Assembly: GCF_023197165.1 (NCBI RefSeq) | Contig: NZ_JALPRD010000004.1 | Coordinates: 186,001 to 250,000 of the forward strand | Direction: 5' to 3' | DNA length: 64,000 bases | Origin: Sphingopyxis sp. MSC1_008 | GTDB lineage: Bacteria; Pseudomonadota; Alphaproteobacteria; Sphingomonadales; Sphingomonadaceae | Shown here: in pieces, positions 25,873 to 33,799 of the stretch | Position numbering within the stretch: position 1 is the stretch's first letter | Layout: every line of letters starts with the position of its first letter | Position numbers and translations under genes: made by a program | The notes under the pieces: generated by a model | Databases searched by the model: none | What the model saw: the letters and a program-made list of their open reading frames with translations, nothing else | Told to the model about the DNA's origin: nothing

Positions 25873-26716
25873 GATTCCAGGCGATCACCTTGTGCCGCTG
25901 GCGTCCGAGCTTCTCGATCCCGAGTTCGATGACATCGCCCTCCTCGAGCCAGACCTGCGGCGTCATTCCCATGCCGACACCGGGCGGCGTTCCCGTGGTG
26001 ATGATGTCGCCGGGCAGCAGCACCATGAATTCGCTCACATAGCTGACAAGCGCCGCGCAATCGAAGATCATCGTGCGGGTGTTGCCCGTCTGCATGCGCT
26101 TGCCGTTGACGTCGAGCCACATGTCGAGCGCCTGCGGATCGCCGACTTCGTCGGCGGTCACCAGCCATGGGCCCACCGGCCCGAAGGTTTCGCAGCCCTT
26201 GCCGCGGTCCCACGTCTGGCCGCGCTCCATCTGGAACTGGCGCTCGGACAGGTCGTCGACGACGAGGAAACCCGCGACATGATCGAGCGCCTCCCCCTTG
26301 TCGACATAGGACGCGCGTTCCCCGATCACGATGCCGAGTTCGACTTCCCAGTCCATCTTCGTCGCAAGCCGCGGCTTGCGCACATCGTCATCGCAGCCCT
26401 GGATGCACGACACGGCCTTGGTGAAGATCACAGGCTCGGGCGGCGCGGCCTGGCCGGTTTCCGTGGCATGATCGGCATAGTTGAGGCCGATCGCGACGAA
26501 CTGGCGGGTCCCGGCGACGGGAGGGCCATAGCGTACCGGCCCCTCGACGAGGGGCAGGCTCCGCCAGTCGAGGGCGCGCAGCCGGGCGAGCCCGGCGCGC
26601 GACAGCGCCTCGCCGTCTATGTCCGCGACGACGCTGCCCAGGTCGCGCAGCCGGCCTTCGTCATCGACAATCCCCGGCCGCTCCGCGCCAACCGCCCCAA
26701 ATCGCACAAGCTTCAT
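25862..26716 (-). CDS. Fumarylacetoacetate hydrolase family protein, 2,4-diketo-3-deoxy sugar-acid hydrolase type
   Basis: 284 aa from ATG 26716 (GGAG upstream). FAH-fold signatures: GPPVAGTRQFVAIGLNYADHA, metal-binding E-x-E in DWEVELGIVIGE and Asp in FLVVDDLSERQFQMERG, TWDRGKGCETFGPVGPWLVTADEV, and IITTGTPPGVGMG. This exact style occurs in hydrolases of non-phosphorylative L-fucose/L-rhamnose pathways, which split 2,4-diketo-3-deoxy acids into pyruvate and lactate; ureidoglycolate-lyase-like annotation is also possible from the fold alone. Lying immediately before a D-lactate dehydrogenase strongly supports pyruvate plus D-lactate as products here. Confidence 0.9.
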   Translation of the reverse strand: MKLVRFGAVGAERPGIVDDEGRLRDLGSVVADIDGEALSRAGLARLRALDWRSLPLVEGPVRYGPPVAGTRQFVAIGLNYADHATETGQAAPPEPVIFTKAVSCIQGCDDDVRKPRLATKMDWEVELGIVIGERASYVDKGEALDHVAGFLVVDDLSERQFQMERGQTWDRGKGCETFGPVGPWLVTADEVGDPQALDMWLDVNGKRMQTGNTRTMIFDCAALVSYVSEFMVLLPGDIITTGTPPGVGMGMTPQVWLEEGDVIELGIEKLGRQRHKVIAWNHGR

Positions 26717-26851
26717 GTTTATTCTCCAATTCTCAATTCGAGCCGCCCCAAAGGAGCGGATCTGATTCAATCGATCTTTCTTCGTGCCGCCAATCCGTGC
26801 GGCCGTGCATCGACCACCAAGGCCGGCCTCGCCCGTCCTGGCGCTGCGCGT

Positions 26852-27907
26852 TCAGCCAAGCCCCATGAGGCGCCGGTTCACTGCGGGGTCGGCATCGCTC
26901 GCGGCGAAATCGTCGAAGGCATGGTCGGTCACCCGGATGATATGGTCGCGGATAAAGGGCGCGCCTTCGCTGGCGCCATCCTCGGGATGCTTGAGCGCAC
27001 ATTCCCATTCGAGAACCGCCCAGCCGGGAAAATCATATTGGGCCATGCGCGAGAAGATGCCGCCGAAATCAACCTGACCGTCGCCAAGCGAGCGGAAACG
27101 ACCGGGACGGTCCACCCACGACTGATAGCCGCCATAGACACCGGCACGCCCGGAGGGATTGAATTCCGCGTCCTTCACATGAAAGCATTTGATGCGCTCA
27201 TGATAGATGTCGATGAAGGCGAGATAGTCGAGCTGCTGGAGCAGGAAATGGCTCGGGTCGTATAGAATATTTGCGCGTGCGTGACCGCCGACGGCGTCGA
27301 GAAACATCTCGAAGGTGATGCCGTCGTGAAGATCCTCTCCGGGATGAATCTCATAGGCGACATCGACGCCCGCCTCGTCGAACGCATCGAGGATCGGCGT
27401 CCAGCGCCGGCCCAGCTCCGCGAAAGCGTCCTCGACCAGGCCGGCGGGCCGCTGCGGCCAGGGGTAGAGATAAGGCCAGGCGAACGCGCCGGAAAAAGTG
27501 GCATGGGCGTTGAGGCCGAGATTGCGGCTGGCTTTGGCCGCGAGCCGGAGCTGATCGACCGCCCAGCGCTGGCGCGCGGCCGGATTGCCGCGAACCTCGG
27601 GGGCGGCGAAAGCGTCGAACTGCGCGTCATAGGCAGGATGCACCGCGATCAGCTGACCTTGCAAATGGGTCGATATCTCGGTGACCTCGAGACCCTTATC
27701 GGCGAGCATGCCCTGGATCTCGCTGCAATAGTCCGGGCTTTCGGCGGCACGTGCGAGATCGAAGAGCCGCGCGTCCCAGCTGGGGATCTGGACACCCTTG
27801 TAGCCGAGGCCGGCAGCCCAATCCGCGATGGCTTCGAGGCTGTCGAATGGCGCCGTGTCGCTCGCGAATTGCGCGAGGAAAATCCCGGGACCCTTGATCG
27901 TACGCAT
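26852..27907 (-). CDS. Sugar phosphate isomerase/epimerase-like TIM barrel
   Basis: 351 aa from ATG 27907 with AAGGA upstream. Xylose-isomerase-like TIM barrel: GPGIFLAQFASD, GYKGVQIPSWD, TEISTHLQGQL, and divalent-metal residues in VAYEIHPGEDL, LYDPSHFLLQQ, CFHVKDAEF and LEWECALKHPEDG. No signal peptide. Proteins of this family act as epimerases/isomerases on keto sugars and as lyase/hydrolase partners in 3-keto-glycoside cleavage. Its next neighbour is a Gfo/Idh/MocA oxidoreductase, a pairing common in such pathways. A 135-bp gap separates it from the FAH gene; otherwise same operon. Exact substrate unknown. Confidence 0.85.
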   Translation of the reverse strand: MRTIKGPGIFLAQFASDTAPFDSLEAIADWAAGLGYKGVQIPSWDARLFDLARAAESPDYCSEIQGMLADKGLEVTEISTHLQGQLIAVHPAYDAQFDAFAAPEVRGNPAARQRWAVDQLRLAAKASRNLGLNAHATFSGAFAWPYLYPWPQRPAGLVEDAFAELGRRWTPILDAFDEAGVDVAYEIHPGEDLHDGITFEMFLDAVGGHARANILYDPSHFLLQQLDYLAFIDIYHERIKCFHVKDAEFNPSGRAGVYGGYQSWVDRPGRFRSLGDGQVDFGGIFSRMAQYDFPGWAVLEWECALKHPEDGASEGAPFIRDHIIRVTDHAFDDFAASDADPAVNRRLMGLG

Positions 27908-27918
27908 GTCGTCGTCCT

Positions 27919-29049
27919 TCAGATGCCGAAATCGACCCAGCCGCGCGCGTCGCGGCTCGCCGCAACGGCGGTGCTCACAAATGCCATGCCGCGCAGCCCC
28001 TCTTCGATGCCGGGAACCGCACAGCCGGGCTCGCCGCGCAGCTGGCGCGCGAAATCGCGGTAGATGTTGGCGAAGGCCTCGAGATAGCCTTCGGGATGGC
28101 CGCCCGGCGTCCGGCTCGCCCGACGCGCCGCCTCGCCCAAGGCCGTCCCGGCGCGCAGGATTTCGCTGCTGCCGTCGGGACGGTGCAGCATGAGGTTGGT
28201 CTGATCCTCCTGCCGCCACACGAGCCCGCCCCGGTCGCCATAGACGCGGATGCGCAGGCCATTGAGCTCGCCGGTTTCGATCTGCGATGCGAGAAGCACG
28301 CCGCGCGCGCCATTGTCAAAACGCAGCAGCACCGCGGCGTCATCGTCGAGCTGTCGGCCGGGAACGACAGCGGCGAGATCGGCAAACAGGCGCGTGACTC
28401 GTAGCCCCGTTACGAATTCGGCGAGCTGGAACGCATGGGTGCCGATATCGGCGATGCAGCCGCCTTCGCCGGCACGCGCCGGATCGAGCCGCCACTCGGC
28501 CTGCTTGCCCTCGGCATCCCCGGCGAGCCAGCCCTGCGGATATTCGACGACCACCTTGCGCACCGTCCCCAACACGCCGGCAGCGATCCGGTCGCGCGCC
28601 TCGCGCACCATCGGATAGCCCGAATAGGTGTAGGTGACGCCGAAGGGCAGTCCCGCGTCGCGCACGGCAACAGCGAGCAGCCGTGCCTCGGCGAGGTTCG
28701 CCGTCAGCGGCTTGTCGCACAGGACCGGAAGCCCGGCGGCGAGCGCCGCGCGCGCCGCGGGCAAATGATGATGGTTCGGCGAAACGATGGTAACGAAATC
28801 AATGCCGTCGCTCCGCTCGCCTTCGCCCGCGAGCATGGCCGCGACATCGGCATAGGCCCTGGATGGTTCGATTCCATACGCCTCGCCTGCCTCGCGCGAA
28901 CGGCCCGGGTCGCTGCTAAACGCGCCGGCGACCAGCTCAATCTCACGATCGAGTTCGGCGGCGATGCGATGAACGGGTCCGATGAAGGCCCCCGGTCCGC
29001 CGCCAATCATTCCCATCCGCAATCGCCGCACTTCATTCGCTCCAGGCAT
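27919..29049 (-). CDS. Gfo/Idh/MocA-family oxidoreductase
   Basis: 376 aa from ATG 29049. Rossmann fold MGMIGGGPGAFIGPVHRIAA, IVSPNHHHLPAARAAL, LCDKPLTANLAEA with conserved Lys, FGVTYTYSGYPMVREARD, then GEGGCIADIGTHAFQLAEFVTG carrying the G-x-x-D-x-G-x-H motif. It differs clearly from the arabinose-type enzyme at 20266. Such enzymes oxidise or reduce C1-C3 hydroxyls of sugars and inositols; with flanking TIM barrels on both sides (11-bp gaps) a 3-keto-sugar oxidoreductase role is plausible. Cytoplasmic. Substrate not determined. Confidence 0.88.
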   Translation of the reverse strand: MPGANEVRRLRMGMIGGGPGAFIGPVHRIAAELDREIELVAGAFSSDPGRSREAGEAYGIEPSRAYADVAAMLAGEGERSDGIDFVTIVSPNHHHLPAARAALAAGLPVLCDKPLTANLAEARLLAVAVRDAGLPFGVTYTYSGYPMVREARDRIAAGVLGTVRKVVVEYPQGWLAGDAEGKQAEWRLDPARAGEGGCIADIGTHAFQLAEFVTGLRVTRLFADLAAVVPGRQLDDDAAVLLRFDNGARGVLLASQIETGELNGLRIRVYGDRGGLVWRQEDQTNLMLHRPDGSSEILRAGTALGEAARRASRTPGGHPEGYLEAFANIYRDFARQLRGEPGCAVPGIEEGLRGMAFVSTAVAASRDARGWVDFGI

Positions 29050-29059
29050 GATTAAGTCT

Positions 29060-30013
29060 TCAGGCGCGAAGTTGCGCGAGATAGGAATAGGATTTGGCGG
29101 CCGCCTCGAGGCGCGGAATCGCGAATGGCGGTTCCTGCTCATAATAGAAATGGCGCGCGCCGGCCGCCCAGGCCGCCGGCAGGACGCGCGCCCAGTCGAC
29201 GGTTCCCGAGCCGACTTCGGTCGGATCGGTGCGCATCGCGGTGTTGGGAACGAGTCCGGCCTTCACATCCTTCACATGGAGCTGGCGTACACGACCGTGG
29301 TAGCGCTTGAAAAAGTCGATCGGATCGACCCCGGCGGAAGCGATCCAGCCCACATCGGCCTCGAAATGGACGAGAGCCGGATCGGTTTCCGCCGCGAGGA
29401 TTTCCCAGGCGGTACGGGTGCCGACCTGCATGAATTCGACGCTGTGATTGTGATAGCCAAGCGCGATACCGTGCGGTTTCAGCAGCGCGGCGCGTTCGTT
29501 CAGCAGCGCCGCTAGGTCGGTCCACATCGTCTCGCCGGCTTCCTTTACCGCGCGTGCGAAGGCGGCCGCGAGATTCTCGCCCGGCTGGAGCTTGAAACCC
29601 TTCGGCATTGGAAACATCGGCACGACGGCCTGGCGCGCGCCGAGCACGCCGAGGATGTCGGCAAGCCGCTGCGGGTCGGTGCGGACCGACAGATCGCCGG
29701 TCGTGCCGATATGGACCGAGCTGATTGCCACTCCCGCATCGTCGGCGGCACGGCGAACGTCAGCCGGTTCGCGCCCGAGCAGCCCGGGCAGCTCGATGTC
29801 GCGAAAGCCGATCGCTGCGACCTTTTTGAGCGTCCCCTCGAGATCCTTCTGGGGCTCGTCCCCCAGGGAATAGAGCTGAATACCGATCGGAAGGCTCTTC
29901 CTGTCGAAGAAGCCTCGCGTGTCGGCACGCATCGCACAGGCCGGCAGTGCGAGCGCGGCGCCGGCGGTGAAGGCGCCCGCGAGCCAGGTTCGGCGATCGA
30001 GTGAAGGGGTCAT
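29060..30013 (-). CDS. Exported sugar phosphate isomerase/epimerase-like TIM barrel (Tat signal)
   Basis: 317 aa from ATG 30013 (GGAG eight bases upstream; a second ATG six bases earlier is too close to it). N-terminus SLDRRTWLAGAFTAGAALALPACAM has a twin-arginine motif and a possible lipobox (LPAC, not ideal). The barrel follows: IGIQLYSLGDEPQKDLEGTLKKVAAIGFRDIELPG, LGYHNHSVEF, ALVHFEADVGWIASAG, LHVKDVKAG and FYYEQEPPF, the last supplying metal-binding residues. A periplasmic isomerase-fold enzyme cannot act on a phosphorylated sugar; its likely substrate is a 3-keto-glycoside made by the periplasmic GMC dehydrogenase encoded divergently at 31400-33651. Confidence 0.85.
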   Translation of the reverse strand: MTPSLDRRTWLAGAFTAGAALALPACAMRADTRGFFDRKSLPIGIQLYSLGDEPQKDLEGTLKKVAAIGFRDIELPGLLGREPADVRRAADDAGVAISSVHIGTTGDLSVRTDPQRLADILGVLGARQAVVPMFPMPKGFKLQPGENLAAAFARAVKEAGETMWTDLAALLNERAALLKPHGIALGYHNHSVEFMQVGTRTAWEILAAETDPALVHFEADVGWIASAGVDPIDFFKRYHGRVRQLHVKDVKAGLVPNTAMRTDPTEVGSGTVDWARVLPAAWAAGARHFYYEQEPPFAIPRLEAAAKSYSYLAQLRA

Positions 30014-30035
30014 GATCATCTCCAGTTGGTTTGTA

Positions 30036-31271
30036 TCAGGCGCCAGGTGCGACGTCGCCATGGCGCTCGGCGGGGCGCGCCAGCGGCGGCCGGAAGGCGA
30101 CGAGAAGCAACAATGCGCCGACCAGAGCGAGACCTGACGGAATGAGGAAGAGCGTCCGGAAGTCGGTCGCCGGGCCCGTCGGGGTTTCAACCGTCAGCGT
30201 CGACATGAGCCAGGGGAAGAGAAAGCTCGCCACGACCATGCCGACACCGAGGATCAGCAGATTGAACAGCCCTTGGGCGCTCGAGCGGACGTCTCCGGGA
30301 AAGGCTTCGTCGACGAAGATGTACACCGTGGCGAAGAAGAAGGCGTAGCAAATGCCGTGCAGCAACTGCACCGCGATGATCGTCGGAATGCTGTCGGGCA
30401 TGAAGGCGAACACGAGGAAGCGCGCGGCATGCCCGAGGATTCCGATGATCAGGACGGGCCGCCAGCCCAGCTTCGCCAGCACCCCGCCGAGGACGAACAT
30501 GGTCACGATTTCCGCAACCTGCCCAAGGCTGAGAACGACCATCGAGAGATTGCCGGCGATGCCCACGCGCTGGGTCAAAAAGGCATCGGCCATAACGAAA
30601 TAGCCGTTGTGCACGACGGCATCGATAAAGGTGACGACAAAGAGCACCCCGATGAAGGGGGTGCGCAACTGACCGATGGCCCGGCGCCATGCGAGCCGGT
30701 CGACGCCGTCATCGGCCCGCGGGGGCGTGTGCGGGAGAGTCAGCGAATAGGCGGCCATCGCAAAGGAAATCAGCGCAGCGACGATGAAGATCGAGCGCAT
30801 TTCGCCGGCGTCGGCCGCGCTTCCGAGCAACAGAATGAAAGGCCAGCTCGCCATCACCCAGCCGATCGTCCCGCCCATGCGGACCGAGCCATATTGACGG
30901 GCGGGGTTCGAGAGATTCGCAAAGGCCAGGCTGTTCGAGACCGACAGGGTCGGAACATAGACGAGGCTGAAGGCGAGATAGAAAAGGAAGAAGGGCATGA
31001 AGGAGGTGCTGAAGGCGGTACCGAGAAGGCAGACCCCGCCTATCGCATGGCTCGCGGCCAGAAAGCGCTCGGCAGCGAAGCTCCGGTCAGCAAATTGGTT
31101 CGAGAAGAAGATGCCGACGATCGCGGCAATCCCCCAGCTCATGCCGACGAGCCCTTGTTGGGCGGGCGAGAAGCCGAGCAGCGCCATGTAGGGAAAGAGC
31201 TTCGGCTGCCAGGCGCCCCAGACCGCAACCTGCAGCACCATCATCAAGAACAGTCGAAGCCAGATGCTCAT
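30036..31271 (-). CDS. MFS transporter of the nucleoside/H+ symporter (NupG-like) type
   Basis: 411 aa, about 12 membrane segments. N-terminal LFLMMVLQVAVWGAWQPKLFPYMALLGFSPAQQGLVG, NQFADRSFAAERFLA and RQYGSVRMGGTIGWV are typical of the NupG-like MFS group that includes many sugar/nucleoside symporters of unknown specificity. First gene of the long minus-strand unit ending with the SMP-30 lactonase; GGGGGTGAAGG precedes ATG 31271. It probably imports the monosaccharide or keto sugar metabolised by the unit. The operator at 31330-31357 lies 58 bp upstream. Confidence 0.87.
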   Translation of the reverse strand: MSIWLRLFLMMVLQVAVWGAWQPKLFPYMALLGFSPAQQGLVGMSWGIAAIVGIFFSNQFADRSFAAERFLAASHAIGGVCLLGTAFSTSFMPFFLFYLAFSLVYVPTLSVSNSLAFANLSNPARQYGSVRMGGTIGWVMASWPFILLLGSAADAGEMRSIFIVAALISFAMAAYSLTLPHTPPRADDGVDRLAWRRAIGQLRTPFIGVLFVVTFIDAVVHNGYFVMADAFLTQRVGIAGNLSMVVLSLGQVAEIVTMFVLGGVLAKLGWRPVLIIGILGHAARFLVFAFMPDSIPTIIAVQLLHGICYAFFFATVYIFVDEAFPGDVRSSAQGLFNLLILGVGMVVASFLFPWLMSTLTVETPTGPATDFRTLFLIPSGLALVGALLLLVAFRPPLARPAERHGDVAPGA

Positions 31272-31329
31272 CCTTCACCCCCAAAATGCGAATCCGGTTT
31301 CTACCGTTCGACCAAGCCTAGCGCGTTGC

Positions 31330-31357
31330 AACTTCCGGGACAACATGCTTGTAAGTT
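31330..31357. promoter_or_regulatory. Candidate operator between the MFS operon (-) and the GMC dehydrogenase genes (+)
   Basis: 28-bp site with outer arms AACTT (31330-31334) and AAGTT (31353-31357). The right half TGCTTGTAAGTT is a full half-site; the inner left half is degenerate. It lies 58 bp from ATG 31271 and 42 bp from ATG 31400, so it may control both directions. Confidence 0.6.
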
Positions 31358-31399
31358 TCCTCAAACCGGATTAGGTGACCGGAAAGAAAGGTGGAGAGG

Positions 31400-31939
31400 A
31401 TGGATCAATTCAGCCGGCGCGGCGTGCTGCGCAACATCATGCTGCTGGCCGGGGTCGCCGCTATTCCGCACGGCGCCGCGCATGCGCTTTTCGACGGGCC
31501 CGCATCGCTTCCCCCAGCGACGATTTCCTTGCTCAGCGCGGTAGCCGACACGATCATTCCCACGACCGAAACGCCGGGTGCCGCCGAGGCAGGCGTACCC
31601 GATCGGTTGCAGAAGATGCTCGCCAACTGGGCGACGCCAAAGCGCCGGGATGAAATCCTGGGTGCCCTGCAAAAGATCGACGGCGCGGCACGCACCGAGG
31701 CGGGTTCGACCTTTGCCGCGCTCTCGCCCGCCGACCGGCTGAAGACGCTCAAGACCTTCGACACGGCGCATAGCGGGGACCCCGGCTATTCCAAACTCAA
31801 GGAGTTGGTGATCCAGCTCTATTATCTTTCGGAGGCCGGCGCGACCGTCGAGCTACGCTACGAGCATAATCCGGGCGCCTGGGAGCCTTCGATCCCCGTC
31901 ACGGCCGAGACCCGCAACTACGGCGGCCCCGGACTCTAA
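31400..31939 (+). CDS. Sugar (gluconate-2-/glucoside-3-) dehydrogenase small subunit, subunit-3 family
   Basis: 179 aa from ATG 31400 (GTG at 31391 is an alternative). Twin-arginine signal FSRRGVLRNIMLLAGVAAIPHGAAHA, then the hitch-hiker subunit typical of gluconate 2-dehydrogenase subunit 3: ISLLSAVADTIIPTTETPGAAEAGVP near the mature N-terminus and LVIQLYYLSEAGATVELRYEHNPGAW at the end. This subunit carries the folded FAD-containing GMC partner through the Tat pathway. The partner gene begins 23 bp downstream. Together they should form a periplasmic FAD sugar dehydrogenase. Confidence 0.9.
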   Translation: MDQFSRRGVLRNIMLLAGVAAIPHGAAHALFDGPASLPPATISLLSAVADTIIPTTETPGAAEAGVPDRLQKMLANWATPKRRDEILGALQKIDGAARTEAGSTFAALSPADRLKTLKTFDTAHSGDPGYSKLKELVIQLYYLSEAGATVELRYEHNPGAWEPSIPVTAETRNYGGPGL

Positions 31940-31962
31940 CCGACCAGCCTGGAGAAAAATCA

Positions 31963-33651
31963 GTGTTCGACGCCATTGTCATCGGATCGGGTATGAGCGG
32001 CGGCATCGCCGCCAAGGAGTTGAGCGAGCGCGGCCTGAAGACGCTCGTCCTCGAGCGGGGCCGGAAGCTGGAACATGGCGCATCCTATACCGACTCGGTG
32101 CTTCCCTGGGAGCTCAGCAATGCGAACATGATTCCCGAGGAGGAACTGGCTCGCGACTATCCGATCCAGGGGCGCAGCTATGCAATGAACGCCGCGACCC
32201 AGCAATATTGGGTCAAAGACCCGGAGCATCCCTACAGCACGCCCGAGGACAAGCCGTTCGGCTGGTTTCGCGGCAATCACCTCGGTGGACGCTCGATCAT
32301 GTGGGGCCGCCAGATCTACCGTCTCAGCGAGATGGACTTCGAGGCGAACAAGAAGGACGGGCACGGATCCGACTGGCCGATCCGCTACGCCGACATCGCG
32401 CCCTGGTATGACCATGTCGAGCGCTTCATTGGCGTGTCGGGATCGAAAGAGGGTCTGCCGCAACTTCCCGATGGCGATTTCCTGCCGCCTTTCGCGCTCA
32501 ACGACGCCGAAAAGGATTTTGCCGGCAAGGTTGCCGACAAATTCCCTGGTCGGCGGGTTATCCCCGGTCGCTGCGCGCATCTGTCCGAGGCGCGTCCGCA
32601 TCATGAGGAGCTGGGACGCTCGCAGTGCCAGGTCCGCTCGCTCTGCGAGCGCGGCTGCACCTTCGGCGCCTATCATTCCAGCCTCAGCTCATCGCTTCCG
32701 GCCGCGATGCGAACGGGCAATTGCACGATCGTCACCGACGCCGTCGTTCACAGCCTGATCCACGACCCCAAGAGCGGCAAGGTGACGGGCGTACGGGTTA
32801 TCGACTCGAACACGAAGAAGACAAAGACCTACCAGGCAAAGCTCGTTTTCCTCTGTGCCTCGACGATCCCGACAACGCAGATTCTGCTTAATTCAAAGTC
32901 GGAGGCCAACCCGCAGGGTCTCGGCAATTCATCCGACATGCTCGGGCGTAATTTGATGGATCATTTCGGCGCCGGTGCGGCCGGCCTGTATCCGGGACTC
33001 GAGAACAGCTTTTATCGCGGACGGCGCCCGACCGGTTTTTACATTCCGCGTTTTCGCAACGTAACCGAGTCAGGCGAATTCCTGCGCGGTTTCGGATTCC
33101 AGGGTGGTGCCGCGCGCGCGGGCTGGGGGACCAAATCCAAGCTCGGCGGACCCAGCACGGTGGGCGCCGAGCTCAAGGAACGGCTGCGCTCTCCTGGCTC
33201 GTGGCTCGTCTATCTGAGTGGCTTTGGCGAAATGTTGCCAAATCGCGACAACCGCATCACGCTCCATCCGACCAAGACCGACCAGTGGGGCATCCCACAG
33301 GCCCATATCGAATGCGTCCACGGCGAGAATGAGCTCAAGATGGGCAAGCAAATGATCGCCGATGCCAAAGCCATGATCGAAGGGGCCGGCGGTCGAGTCG
33401 TCATGGGTGGCTCCAAGCTCACCATCCCGGGCGACGCAATTCACGAGATGGGAACCGCCTGCATGGGCAACGATCCGGCGACTTCGGTGCTGAACAAATA
33501 TAACCAGGTGCACGGCATTTCGAACCTGTTCGTCACCGATGGTGCTGCCATGGCTTCGGGCGGCTGCCAGAACCCTTCGCTCACTTATATGGCGCTCAGC
33601 GCGCGCGCCGCGCATCATGCGGCGGAATTTCTCAAGGCGGGCAAGATCTGA
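31963..33651 (+). CDS. GMC-family FAD sugar dehydrogenase, catalytic subunit (glucoside 3-dehydrogenase-like)
   Basis: 562 aa, GTG start at 31963 with GGAG upstream. FAD motif VIGSGMSGGIAAKELSE at the N-terminus, RSIMWGRQIYRLSEMDFE, a Cys-rich stretch SQCQVRSLCERGCTFGAYH (C-x5-C-x3-C) like the Fe-S region of gluconate-2-/fructose-dehydrogenase relatives, and the GMC C-terminal motif IHEMGTACMGNDP ... DGAAMASGGCQNPSLTYMALSARAA with the catalytic His/Asn. No signal of its own, so export depends on the small subunit. Electrons probably go to the cytochrome c at 14059. The family oxidises C3 (sometimes C1/C2/C5) of sugars and glycosides; I favour glycoside C3 because ThuA and TIM-barrel genes are co-regulated. 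Confidence 0.9.
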   Translation: MFDAIVIGSGMSGGIAAKELSERGLKTLVLERGRKLEHGASYTDSVLPWELSNANMIPEEELARDYPIQGRSYAMNAATQQYWVKDPEHPYSTPEDKPFGWFRGNHLGGRSIMWGRQIYRLSEMDFEANKKDGHGSDWPIRYADIAPWYDHVERFIGVSGSKEGLPQLPDGDFLPPFALNDAEKDFAGKVADKFPGRRVIPGRCAHLSEARPHHEELGRSQCQVRSLCERGCTFGAYHSSLSSSLPAAMRTGNCTIVTDAVVHSLIHDPKSGKVTGVRVIDSNTKKTKTYQAKLVFLCASTIPTTQILLNSKSEANPQGLGNSSDMLGRNLMDHFGAGAAGLYPGLENSFYRGRRPTGFYIPRFRNVTESGEFLRGFGFQGGAARAGWGTKSKLGGPSTVGAELKERLRSPGSWLVYLSGFGEMLPNRDNRITLHPTKTDQWGIPQAHIECVHGENELKMGKQMIADAKAMIEGAGGRVVMGGSKLTIPGDAIHEMGTACMGNDPATSVLNKYNQVHGISNLFVTDGAAMASGGCQNPSLTYMALSARAAHHAAEFLKAGKI

Positions 33652-33656
33652 CCGGC

Positions 33657-33685
33657 GCCGGGGCGCGGCATCGCCGCGTCCCGGC
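33657..33685. terminator. Stem-loop between convergent GMC and esterase genes
   Basis: 13-bp GC-rich inverted repeat GCCGGGGCGCGGC (33657-33669) / GCCGCGTCCCGGC (33673-33685) with one G-T pair and a 3-base loop. No T-tract, so termination is only probable. Confidence 0.45.
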
Positions 33686-33799
33686 CAGGGTGGCTCGCGC
33701 CGTCCGCAGATGGCTGACGCCGCGCCATTCGATCGTCGCGGGACGCGAATAGGCTAGGGCAGGTCGGGCGGCGACGGAACGTCCGCCGCCGCGCCGAGG

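Noticed and set aside
19430..26716. L-rhamnose or L-fucose route as the product of this module
   Set aside because: Those pathways release L-lactate or L-lactaldehyde; the operon carries a Dld-type D-lactate dehydrogenase and an arabinose/galactose-type 1-dehydrogenase. Rhamnose catabolism is probably encoded elsewhere. Not fully excluded.
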